This document shows positions 7,293-13,760 of a stretch of DNA of 64,000 nucleotides, piece after piece (position 1 is the stretch's first letter; each line of letters begins with the position of its first letter). Source of the DNA: VRUE01 sp963844395 (GTDB taxonomy: Bacteria > Actinomycetota > Thermoleophilia > Solirubrobacterales > 70-9); contig CAWJNX010000001.1 in NCBI GenBank assembly GCA_963844395.1, positions 496,001 to 560,000 on the forward strand, written 5' to 3'. Below the pieces are notes generated by a model, which searched no databases, was not told where the DNA came from, and saw only the letters and a program-made list of their open reading frames with translations. Both the position numbers and the translations under genes were made by a program.

Positions 7293-7954
7293 TCGATCGT
7301 CGTCCCGCTGCTGCCGCCGCCTGGCTTCTTGTCGTCGCTCGGCGGCGCCTTGCCCGGCGTGGCGATTTCGTCCGGCAGCTTGGCGGCCGCTTCCGAGTAT
7401 TCCTGCGGGCTCTTTTCCTGCAGCGCTTCCAGCTCCGACTCGCTGGCGGTAATCGCCGGCGGCGCCGACTTGCCGCCGCCGGTCGGCGCGCCGTCTTTGC
7501 CGCCGCCCTTCGCAGCGGCTTTCTTCGCCCCCGCATCGCCCTTGGCGGAGCCGCCTTCGGTCGCGGCCGTCTCTGCTTCGCCGCCGCCCTCGACGCGGAC
7601 GATCTGTGGCGGCGGCGCGGCAGTCGGGTTGCCGTCGCCACGACCGATCAGAACCCCGACCAGCAGCATCAGTCCCAGCACGGCGATACCGCCGGCGGCG
7701 GCAAGCGGCGTGAAATCCCGTTGCGGCTTCTGCTCCTCCGTCACTGGCAGCGAGGGCGCCGCAGCAGCTGGCGAAGCCGTAGCCTCGTCGTTCGTCGCCG
7801 CGCTGCTGCTCGCGGCGCCGTGGGGCGACTCCAGGTGCCGGCGGTAGTCGAGCCGTGGCTCGCCGCGGCGTCTGCCGCAGTTGAGGCAGTAGCGCTGATC
7901 GGCGGCCAGCGGTGCGCCGCAGTCCCGGCAGGTCTGATCGCTCGCCACGGTCAT
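7289..7954 (-). CDS. Zinc-ribbon protein with one membrane segment
   Basis: A 221-residue protein. The N-terminus has a double-cysteine zinc ribbon (CRDCGAPLAADQRYCLNCG, about residues 9-27) followed by the motif RRGEPRLDYRRHL. A linker and one membrane helix follow (FTPLAAAGGIAVLGLMLLVGVLIGRG, about residues 81-106). The outer part is Ala/Gly/Lys-rich and ends in TASESELEALQEKSPQEYSEAAAKLPDEI. The topology suggests a cytoplasmic zinc ribbon tethered to an extracytoplasmic tail. ATG at 7954 overlaps the lipoprotein stop by 4 bases. Confidence 0.78.
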   Translation of the reverse strand: MTVASDQTCRDCGAPLAADQRYCLNCGRRRGEPRLDYRRHLESPHGAASSSAATNDEATASPAAAAPSLPVTEEQKPQRDFTPLAAAGGIAVLGLMLLVGVLIGRGDGNPTAAPPPQIVRVEGGGEAETAATEGGSAKGDAGAKKAAAKGGGKDGAPTGGGKSAPPAITASESELEALQEKSPQEYSEAAAKLPDEIATPGKAPPSDDKKPGGGSSGTTIE

Positions 7955-8736
7955 TCCTGGGTGGGGAACTGGGTCACGGTCACCTCGGCGCCACGAGGAT
8001 CGCCGATGAAGTAGATGTTGTAGGCCACCTTCTTGCCGTTCGCCTTCAGCGGTTCGATCGCGCCGCGGCCAGCGGCGACGATCCGGTCGCCTTCGCGAGC
8101 AACGCCGTAGAGAAGCAGTCGATCGACGACCTCCCCGCTCTCGTTCAGCACCTCTCCTCCCGCTGCGACACCCGTGTAGGGATCGCCCTCCAGCTTCGGC
8201 TCGGAGACCGAGACCTGTGGCTGCTTGCGCGAGGTGGTGACGTCGCTGGCCCCGACCTTGACCTTCAGCGAATCGGGCCTGCCGCTCGCCAGCACCTGGT
8301 CGTGGACCCAGATCGCGTCTGCGCCGGCCGGCACTAGCGGCACCGCCGCCAAGGCCGGCTCGATCCCGGGGATGTCGTTGCGATAGACGCTGCGCCCCCT
8401 GGCGTCGAGGACATCGATCGCGATCGGCACGTCGACCAGATCCTTGCTCGAGTCGTTGCGGAGCTCGACGACCACCGCCGTCCCGACCGAGTCGGTGAGA
8501 AGGGTCGTGTCGACCACCTCGACGTCCTTGCTGCGCCGCCGGATGCGCAGTCCTTTCTCCTGCGCGACCGGGCCCAGCTCGGCGGCGATCCTGGCGCTCT
8601 TCTCCTGGGTCGATTCGCAGCCCGTCGCCACCAACGCCACCCCGGCAAGCGCGAAAGTCAGCGGCCACAGCGGCCGCCGGACCGATTCCGGTCGATATTC
8701 GTCCTGTTTTAGGCCCGTCGGCAGCCTTGTGGTCAT
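7951..8736 (-). CDS. Lipoprotein with immunoglobulin-like (FxLYD-like) domain
   Basis: A 261-residue exported lipoprotein. A long N-terminus (about 25 residues) precedes the hydrophobic stretch LWPLTFALAGVALVATGC, whose Cys is the probable lipid attachment site. The mature part has beta-sandwich features (VGTAVVVELRNDSSKDLVDVPIAIDVLD, DARGRSVYRNDIPGI, GGEVLNESGEVVDRLLLYGVAREGDRIVAAGRG) resembling FxLYD-type domains that modify extracellular surfaces. The ATG at 8736 overlaps the pstB2 region by 4 bases. The first residues MTTRLPTGLK are shared with PstA2 through a 20-bp DNA repeat. Confidence 0.75.
   Translation of the reverse strand: MTTRLPTGLKQDEYRPESVRRPLWPLTFALAGVALVATGCESTQEKSARIAAELGPVAQEKGLRIRRRSKDVEVVDTTLLTDSVGTAVVVELRNDSSKDLVDVPIAIDVLDARGRSVYRNDIPGIEPALAAVPLVPAGADAIWVHDQVLASGRPDSLKVKVGASDVTTSRKQPQVSVSEPKLEGDPYTGVAAGGEVLNESGEVVDRLLLYGVAREGDRIVAAGRGAIEPLKANGKKVAYNIYFIGDPRGAEVTVTQFPTQE
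8706..8725 (-). repeat. 20-bp repeat encoding LPTGLK, copy 1
   Basis: A 20-base identical segment (minus-strand core CTGCCGACGGGCCTAAAAC) occurs here and at 10705-10724. Each copy lies 11 bases inside a start codon and in the same reading frame, so two unrelated proteins begin with MT, two variable residues, then LPTGLK. Confidence 0.7.
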
Positions 8737-9719
8737 CCGAACGCGCCTCCCACGTAGTCCCGGGTGCGCTGCTGGCGCGGCGCGCCAAAGACCTGCTCAG
8801 CCGGTCCGTACTCGACTAGCTCGCCCAGGTACATGAAGCCGACGTGGTCGGCGACCCGCAGCGCCTGCTGCATGTTGTGGGTGACGATCACCACCGCGAC
8901 CTCCTCGCGCAGGCGCAGGATCAGCTCCTCGATCACCTGCGTCGAACGCGGGTCGAGTGCCGAGCAGGGCTCGTCGAGCAGCAGCACCTCGGGCCGCGCC
9001 GCCAGCGCCCGGGCGATGCATAGCCGTTGCTGCTGGCCGCCGGATAGACGCAGTGCCGGATGGTCGAGGGTGGCGCCGACCTCGTCCCAGAGCCCCGCCC
9101 GGACCAGCGCGTCGCCGACGTAGCTCATCAGCGCCTCCTTGCCGGGGCGGCCCGAGCCCTGCTCTCGCAGCGCGTAGGCGACGTTGTCGAAGACGCTCAT
9201 CGGAAACGGGTTGGGCTGCTGGAAGACCATGCTGACCCGCCGCCGCAGCTCCGTCACCTCCATCCGATCGACGTCCTCTCCATCGAGCGAGATACGACCG
9301 CCGCGGGTCGCGGTCGGGGTGATCTCGACCAGGCGGTTGAGCGAACGCAGCAGGGTCGTCTTGCCGCAGCCCGAGGGGCCAATCAGGGCCAGCACCTCGC
9401 CCTGGCGCACCGGCAGGGTGACGTCGTTCACCGCCAGCTTCTCTCCGTAGGCGATCGAGACGCCCTCGATCCGCATCCGCTCGACCTTCGGCGCCGCGCT
9501 GGGGCCGGCGCGGCGGACCGGCGCTGCGAGGCCGAGCGCCCCGGCGCTCGTCGCGGGGGCGTGCCCGTTGCTCGGCGGCGGCAGCACGACGGTCGGCTCG
9601 CGGTCGATGACGATGCGCCGCACGGGTGGCGGCAACTCGCCAGGCCGCATCCGACTTTCACCCGACTCCCGTGTGGTCGATGTCGGCTTCGCCTCGCGCG
9701 AAGGGTCGGGGGGCGTCAT
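8733..9719 (-). CDS. pstB: Second phosphate-type ABC transporter ATPase, PstB2
   Basis: ABC ATPase of 328 residues, longer than a normal PstB (about 250-270) because of an 85-residue Pro/Arg-rich N-terminal extension (RPGELPPPVRRIVIDREPTV). The ABC core is complete: Walker A GPSGCGKTT, Q-loop MVFQQPNPFPMSVFDNV, signature LSGGQQQRLCIARAL, Walker B VLLLDEPCSALDP, and the H-loop in VTHNMQQA. VFQQPNPFPMS with EPCSALDP is PstB-specific. ATG at 9719 overlaps the pstA2 stop by 4 bases. The extension is absent from ordinary PstB and may contact the coupled zinc-ribbon proteins. Confidence 0.9.
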   Translation of the reverse strand: MTPPDPSREAKPTSTTRESGESRMRPGELPPPVRRIVIDREPTVVLPPPSNGHAPATSAGALGLAAPVRRAGPSAAPKVERMRIEGVSIAYGEKLAVNDVTLPVRQGEVLALIGPSGCGKTTLLRSLNRLVEITPTATRGGRISLDGEDVDRMEVTELRRRVSMVFQQPNPFPMSVFDNVAYALREQGSGRPGKEALMSYVGDALVRAGLWDEVGATLDHPALRLSGGQQQRLCIARALAARPEVLLLDEPCSALDPRSTQVIEELILRLREEVAVVIVTHNMQQALRVADHVGFMYLGELVEYGPAEQVFGAPRQQRTRDYVGGAFG

Positions 9720-10735
9720 CGACTCCACACGTCGCCTCCTCGCCGCGCCAGCCGCGCGACGACGAAGTTGAGGAGGATGACGACGACCATCAGCACGAAG
9801 GCGGCGAAGTAGGCCTTCTCCGGCGCCAGTCCCTCGCCGGCCGGCGAGTTGACGTAGACGTAGCTGGTCAGGGTGCTGCCGATGCCGCGGAAGAGGCCGA
9901 AGATGTCGCCGCCGCCGCCGTTGGTGATGTGCAGCGAGGCGCCGAGCAGGACGACGACGATCGCCGTGTCGCCGGCCACGCGGCCCATGCCGAGCGCCGT
10001 GCCGGTGCCGATCCCGGGCCGCGCCGCGGGCAGCAGGACGCGGCGGATCGTCGCCGCCTTCGTCTTGCCGAGCGCGTAGGAGGCCTCGCGCACGTGGCCG
10101 GGGATCGCGTTCAGCGCCTCGCGGGTCGCACCGACCACGAGCGGCAGCGCGATCAGCGACATCATCGCCGCCGCCGCGATGAAGGAGCGGCCGAGCACGA
10201 CGCCGCTCCCCTCGGCCTGGAAGGTGAGGATGCTCAGCCACTGCTGCTGGAAGAAGACCAGGCCGAACATCGCCAGCACGATGCTCGGCGTGCCGGCGAC
10301 CACCTCGATCGCCGATTCGACCGCCCGTGCGAGGCCGGCCGGACGGCCGTACTCGGTCAGCCAGATCGCGATCGTCACCCCGAGCGGCGCCGCGATCAGC
10401 GTCGACATCACCAACAGCAGCGCGGTGCCGATCAGTGGGTCCTTGAAGCCGCCGCTGGTCGTCTGGTCGAGCGACTCGTTGGGGCTTTCGACGAGCAGGC
10501 TCGGGTCGAAGTACTGGGCGCCGCGATAGGCCATATAGCCGACGATCGCCGTAGCGAGGACGATCAGGGTCAGGCCGGCGGCCCAGGCGACGAGGTAGCC
10601 GAGGCGGTCGCGTAACGGCCATTCGCGGACACTGTCGCGCGGCGCCGTCCCGACCGCTCCGCCGCCAGCTCCGCCGACGGGACGAAAATGTAAGCCGGAC
10701 TGGCGTTTTAGGCCCGTCGGCAGCGGGGGGGTCAT
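9716..10735 (-). CDS. pstA: Second phosphate-type permease PstA2
   Basis: A 339-residue permease subunit. An unusual N-terminus (LPTGLKRQSGLHFRPVGG), derived partly from a DNA repeat, precedes the first membrane segment near residue 45. The extracytoplasmic loop YRGAQYFDPSLLVESPNESLDQTTSGGFKDPLIG and the EAA loop REALNAIPGHVREASYALGKTKAAT mark it as PstA family. It is only distantly similar to PstA1. The start overlaps the pstC2 stop by 4 bases. The substrate is probably phosphate or a phosphorylated compound, judged from PstS2; this is inferred. Confidence 0.88.
   Translation of the reverse strand: MTPPLPTGLKRQSGLHFRPVGGAGGGAVGTAPRDSVREWPLRDRLGYLVAWAAGLTLIVLATAIVGYMAYRGAQYFDPSLLVESPNESLDQTTSGGFKDPLIGTALLLVMSTLIAAPLGVTIAIWLTEYGRPAGLARAVESAIEVVAGTPSIVLAMFGLVFFQQQWLSILTFQAEGSGVVLGRSFIAAAAMMSLIALPLVVGATREALNAIPGHVREASYALGKTKAATIRRVLLPAARPGIGTGTALGMGRVAGDTAIVVVLLGASLHITNGGGGDIFGLFRGIGSTLTSYVYVNSPAGEGLAPEKAYFAAFVLMVVVILLNFVVARLARRGGDVWSR
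10705..10724 (-). repeat. 20-bp repeat encoding LPTGLK, copy 2
   Basis: Identical to 8706-8725. Here it forms one arm of a longer imperfect palindrome: GCCGACGGG near 10674 pairs with CCCGTCGGC near 10714, with CGAAAAT and TTTTAG facing each other inside. This suggests a small palindromic insertion that became coding at the pstA2 start. Confidence 0.6.
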
Positions 10736-11691
10736 GGGCGGACTCCGTATTTGCGCATCGACTGCTTGGCGACGAAGCCGGCCAGCGAGAGGAACATGCT
10801 GGAGACGAGCAGAACCGCGGCGAAGGCGAAGAGCGTCTCGCCGAAGGGTTCGACCGAAAGCCCTTCAACGTTCTCGACCAGCGCCGAGGCGAGCGGCCGG
10901 GTCGGCTCGAAGAGGAAGGTGATGCCGTCGATCGGGTTGGGGGCGAAGCTGGCCGAGCCGGCGACCATCGAGAGCATGATCGCCTCGCCGAGCGCCCGCG
11001 CCGTGGAAAGCACCGCGGCGGCGACGATCGCCGGGCGGGCGGTGCGGACGGCGATCGTCCAGGTCACCCGCCAGCGGTTGACGCCGAGCGCTGCCGCCCC
11101 CTCGGTCCAGCTGCGCGGCACCGCGCGCAGCGCGTCAACCACGATCGCGATCATGATCGGCACGATCATCACGGTGAGGATGAGGACGCCGACCGAAAGA
11201 CTCGCCCCGTCGAGCTGGACCACGCTGGCGACCGATTCCCTGCGCTCGAGGCTGATCAGATGCTCGCCGACCCAGGGGACGATCACCAGGATGCCGATCA
11301 GGCCGTAGACGACGGACGGCACCGCGGCCAGCAGCCGCACGACCGGCTCAAGCACGCGGTTCAGCCCGGCCGGGGCGAACTCGACGATGAAGATCGCGGC
11401 GAACAGCGAGAAGACGAGTCCGATCGCGACTGCCCCGGCGGTGACGACGAAGGTCCCCCAGAGCAGCGGCCAGGCGTGCAGGGTATAGACGTAGTCGGCC
11501 GGGTTGGCGGGCGAGTTGAAGATGTCCTCGAGCTGCAGGTCGACGTCGCCGCCGGAGCCGAACCAGGCGAGCCCGTTGTGGGCGAACGAGGGCCACGCCT
11601 TGGCGAAGACGAAGACGATCATCCCCGCGATCAGCGCCAGCACGAGGCACGAGACGGCGCCGAGGATCCGCTCGACGCGCGCGTCGGTCAC
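10732..11691 (-). CDS. pstC: Second phosphate-type permease PstC2
   Basis: A 319-residue permease subunit with about six membrane segments and a large extracytoplasmic loop after the first (NGLAWFGSGGDVDLQLEDIFNSPANPADYVY). The EAA loop is VDALRAVPRSWTEGAAALGVNRWRVTW, followed by STARALGEAIMLSMVAGS, corresponding to the SRAVGET motif of PstC1. GTG at 11691 shares one base with the pstS2 stop (TAGTG), the same junction as in the first pst operon. Confidence 0.9.
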   Translation of the reverse strand: MTDARVERILGAVSCLVLALIAGMIVFVFAKAWPSFAHNGLAWFGSGGDVDLQLEDIFNSPANPADYVYTLHAWPLLWGTFVVTAGAVAIGLVFSLFAAIFIVEFAPAGLNRVLEPVVRLLAAVPSVVYGLIGILVIVPWVGEHLISLERRESVASVVQLDGASLSVGVLILTVMIVPIMIAIVVDALRAVPRSWTEGAAALGVNRWRVTWTIAVRTARPAIVAAAVLSTARALGEAIMLSMVAGSASFAPNPIDGITFLFEPTRPLASALVENVEGLSVEPFGETLFAFAAVLLVSSMFLSLAGFVAKQSMRKYGVRP

Positions 11692-12503
11692 TAGCGCAGC
11701 GGCACCCAGTTGCTGGCCACGATCCGCTGCGCGGCGGCGCTGCGGGAGAACCGGATGAAGGCTTTCGCCAGACCGGTCGCCGTGCCGCGGCTGACCAGGT
11801 AGAAGTTACGGCTGCCGGCGTACTGACCCGACTTCGCGTTGCGCAGGGTGCAGGGCACGCCCTGGTAGGGCACGGTGTGGAGGCCGCCGGTGAAGTTGAA
11901 CGAGGCGTAGCCGATCGCGTTGGGGTCCGATTTCACCGTCTGCGCCTGCAGTCCGTTGGAGGATTTCGTCGTCGCGCTGCCGGCCACGCGCAGGGTCTGT
12001 CCCATGAAGATGTTCTGGAAGGCGTCCTGGGTACCGGAGGCCGCGGTGCGGACCACCAGGTCGATCGGGCCGCTGGCGCTCGCCCCCGGCACCTGGCTCC
12101 AGCTCCGCACCCGCCCCGAGAAGATGTCCTGGATCTGCTGCTGGCTCAGGGTCGGGATCCGGTTCGAGGGGTTGGTGACGATGCAGACTGCGTCGCGGGC
12201 GATTTTGTTGAAGACGATTCCGCCCGGATCGGCCGGTTTGGGGTCGCGCGAGGACATACCCAGGGTCACCCGACCACGCGAGACGTCGGTGATGCCGATG
12301 TCGGAACCGCCCTGCAGGATCACGAACTTGGCCTTGCCCTTGTACTTGGGCTGCTGGACGAAGGCCTTGGCGAGCTTGGTCGCCAGCGGGGCGACCGAGG
12401 TCGATCCGCTCATCGTGATCGTGGCCGCGGAGGCCGGCGCGGTTGCCACCGAGACGGCGGCGAGGAGGGCGGCTGCGAGAGCCAGGGGACGGTTGCGGGT
12501 CAT
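11691..12503 (-). CDS. pstS: Second phosphate-binding protein, PstS2
   Basis: A 270-residue secreted binding protein. The signal peptide MTRNRPLALAAALLAAVSVATAPASA has an AxA cleavage site and no lipobox, unlike PstS1. Binding motifs are clear: ITMSGSTSVAPLATKLA, GGSDIGITDVSRG, GMSSRDPKP and the phosphate-loop-like RTAASGTQDAFQNIF. The start at 12503 follows AGGAG and gives a clean signal peptide; an upstream in-frame ATG would add 46 residues without one. It heads an eight-gene overlapping operon (down to 5821). A four-unit 11-bp repeat array lies 63-106 bases upstream. Confidence 0.9.
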   Translation of the reverse strand: MTRNRPLALAAALLAAVSVATAPASAATITMSGSTSVAPLATKLAKAFVQQPKYKGKAKFVILQGGSDIGITDVSRGRVTLGMSSRDPKPADPGGIVFNKIARDAVCIVTNPSNRIPTLSQQQIQDIFSGRVRSWSQVPGASASGPIDLVVRTAASGTQDAFQNIFMGQTLRVAGSATTKSSNGLQAQTVKSDPNAIGYASFNFTGGLHTVPYQGVPCTLRNAKSGQYAGSRNFYLVSRGTATGLAKAFIRFSRSAAAQRIVASNWVPLR

Positions 12504-12565
12504 GAATCGCTCCTGGTGGCGGGTTCGCGATGCGTACGCCGTCAGTGTCGAGTTCGACCGCCCTC

Positions 12566-12609
12566 CAGAAGGTGAACACGACGTAACTGAGTGGAGAAAA
12601 ACTTGTAAC
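12566..12609 (-). promoter_or_regulatory. Four-unit 11-bp repeat array before pst2
   Basis: On the minus strand four consecutive 11-base units read GTTACAAGTTT, TTCTCCACTCA, GTTACGTCGTG and TTCACCTTCTG. The same four-unit order, ungapped and with 27 of 44 positions identical (21 of the first 27), occurs at 23820-23863 before the binding-protein operon. It lies between pstS2 and the divergent orphan DNA-binding protein gene, so that protein is an obvious candidate binder. Confidence 0.55.
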
Positions 12610-12686
12610 GCCCGGTAACAGAATCTTCTCAGGTTCGACACAGCTCATTTACCGGATAGACACCGTGAATTGGCGATGCTTGCCAG

Positions 12687-13025
12687 GTGCCGCAGACCTC
12701 GTCCTCAGCGAAGCGAGCCCGGCAGATCGCCAACGTCGAGATCCGTCCCGGAGAGTTTCAGGTGCTGATCGACGGCCGCCGCGTCGGCCTCACGGTGCGC
12801 GAGTTCGAGCTTTTCATGCTGCTCGCCGAGCGGCTCGACAGCGTCGTGCAGCGGCCCGAGATCTACTCGCTGATGTGGGGCAGCGAGATGCCGCGCCGCG
12901 ATCGCTCGGTCGACGTGCTGATCCGTCGCGTGCGCGCCAAGCTCGAGCGCGTGGCCCCCGGGTGGCGCTACATCCACACCCACTTCGGCATCGGCTACCG
13001 CTTCAGCCCCGAAACAACCATTTAG
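12687..13025 (+). CDS. Orphan PhoB-type winged-helix DNA-binding protein without receiver domain
   Basis: A 112-residue protein that is only a Trans_Reg_C winged helix. GRRVGLTVREFELFMLLAE is the N-terminal sheet and first helix, RDRSVDVLIRRVRAKLE the recognition helix, and WRYIHTHFGIGYRF the wing. These last two closely match the C-terminus of the response regulator at 3485-4272, so the two are paralogues and may bind similar sites. No receiver domain precedes it: the frame from GTG at 12687 has only about 20 non-conserved residues first. It is divergent from pst2 and convergent with the secreted-protein operon. Confidence 0.85.
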   Translation: MPQTSSSAKRARQIANVEIRPGEFQVLIDGRRVGLTVREFELFMLLAERLDSVVQRPEIYSLMWGSEMPRRDRSVDVLIRRVRAKLERVAPGWRYIHTHFGIGYRFSPETTI

Positions 13026-13031
13026 CGAACG

Positions 13032-13760
13032 TCACCCCAGATGGCCAGCTTTGCCCTGGGCGAGGTTGAAGGCGCAACGGAAGTTCTCCGGCTGGCCGAC
13101 TGGTTTGCCGCCGGCGAAGCCGCCGTGGTTGCCGTTGTCGTAGATGGTGACGTAGTGCAGCGTCTCCGGTGAGGGATCGGCGGGCAGCGGGGCCGGGTCC
13201 GGCTCGCCCGCCTTCGGGTCGCCGCGGGAGACGTCACTCACCCCTTGCGAGCCGGCGGCGCGACCGCCCGAGGAAATCGTCGTCAGCGAGGCGCTCATCT
13301 CGCGCCGGTCCTTGAGCCCGTCAGTCGGGTCGATGTCGGTCGAGGCGGTGACCTCGTTGTCGTCGACGCGGCCGGCGAGCTTGACCCGCGAGGCGGCGCC
13401 GATCAGTTGCGCAGCGGTCGGCAGGTAACCGCCCAGGGACGCGCACTTGCGGGTGGCGAAGAAGAAGTCGTTCTTGCCGATCTCGTCCTTTTCGAGCGGG
13501 TAGGGACTGGTCATCATGCAGACGGTGCCGATCTTCACCGTCTCCGGCGCACAGCGGTCGAAGACGATGCGCGGCAGCACGCTGGCCGGGAACTTCTTCT
13601 TGGCGTTGAGCCGCAGCACCCCGAACTTGCGCGGCTTCAGGCTGGGGCCGGGCAGGTATTTGGCTGCAATCGACTCGCCCATACCGGAGAGCACGAAAGC
13701 GCCGAGGGCGAGGGCGAGGGCGGACCAGGCGACGACGCCGGTGCTGCGGGGGTTGTTCAT
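13032..13760 (-). CDS. Secreted protein, function unknown, last gene of the binding-protein/FtsH operon
   Basis: A 242-residue exported protein. The N-terminal hydrophobic segment (VVAWSALALALGAFVLSGMG) is a signal peptide or anchor. The body contains IVFDRCAPETVKIGTVCMM and FFFATRKCASLGGYLPTAAQLIGAA, with several cysteines. The latter resembles the region of formylglycine-generating-enzyme-like folds where a Cys/Gly-rich turn precedes LPTxAQ, but the rest of that domain is not evident. Its ATG overlaps the preceding giant gene by 4 bases. A family found only in close relatives is likely. Confidence 0.75.
   Translation of the reverse strand: MNNPRSTGVVAWSALALALGAFVLSGMGESIAAKYLPGPSLKPRKFGVLRLNAKKKFPASVLPRIVFDRCAPETVKIGTVCMMTSPYPLEKDEIGKNDFFFATRKCASLGGYLPTAAQLIGAASRVKLAGRVDDNEVTASTDIDPTDGLKDRREMSASLTTISSGGRAAGSQGVSDVSRGDPKAGEPDPAPLPADPSPETLHYVTIYDNGNHGGFAGGKPVGQPENFRCAFNLAQGKAGHLG

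Noticed and set aside
6943..7641. N-terminal extension of the 5821-6942 gene to a 606-residue product
   Set aside because: The extension runs out of frame through the two zinc-ribbon genes; the GTG at 6942 in a 4-base overlap is the natural start.
13032..13760. Formylglycine-generating-enzyme activity for this secreted protein
   Set aside because: Only a short Cys/Gly/LPT stretch resembles the family; copper-binding cysteines and the full fold are not visible.
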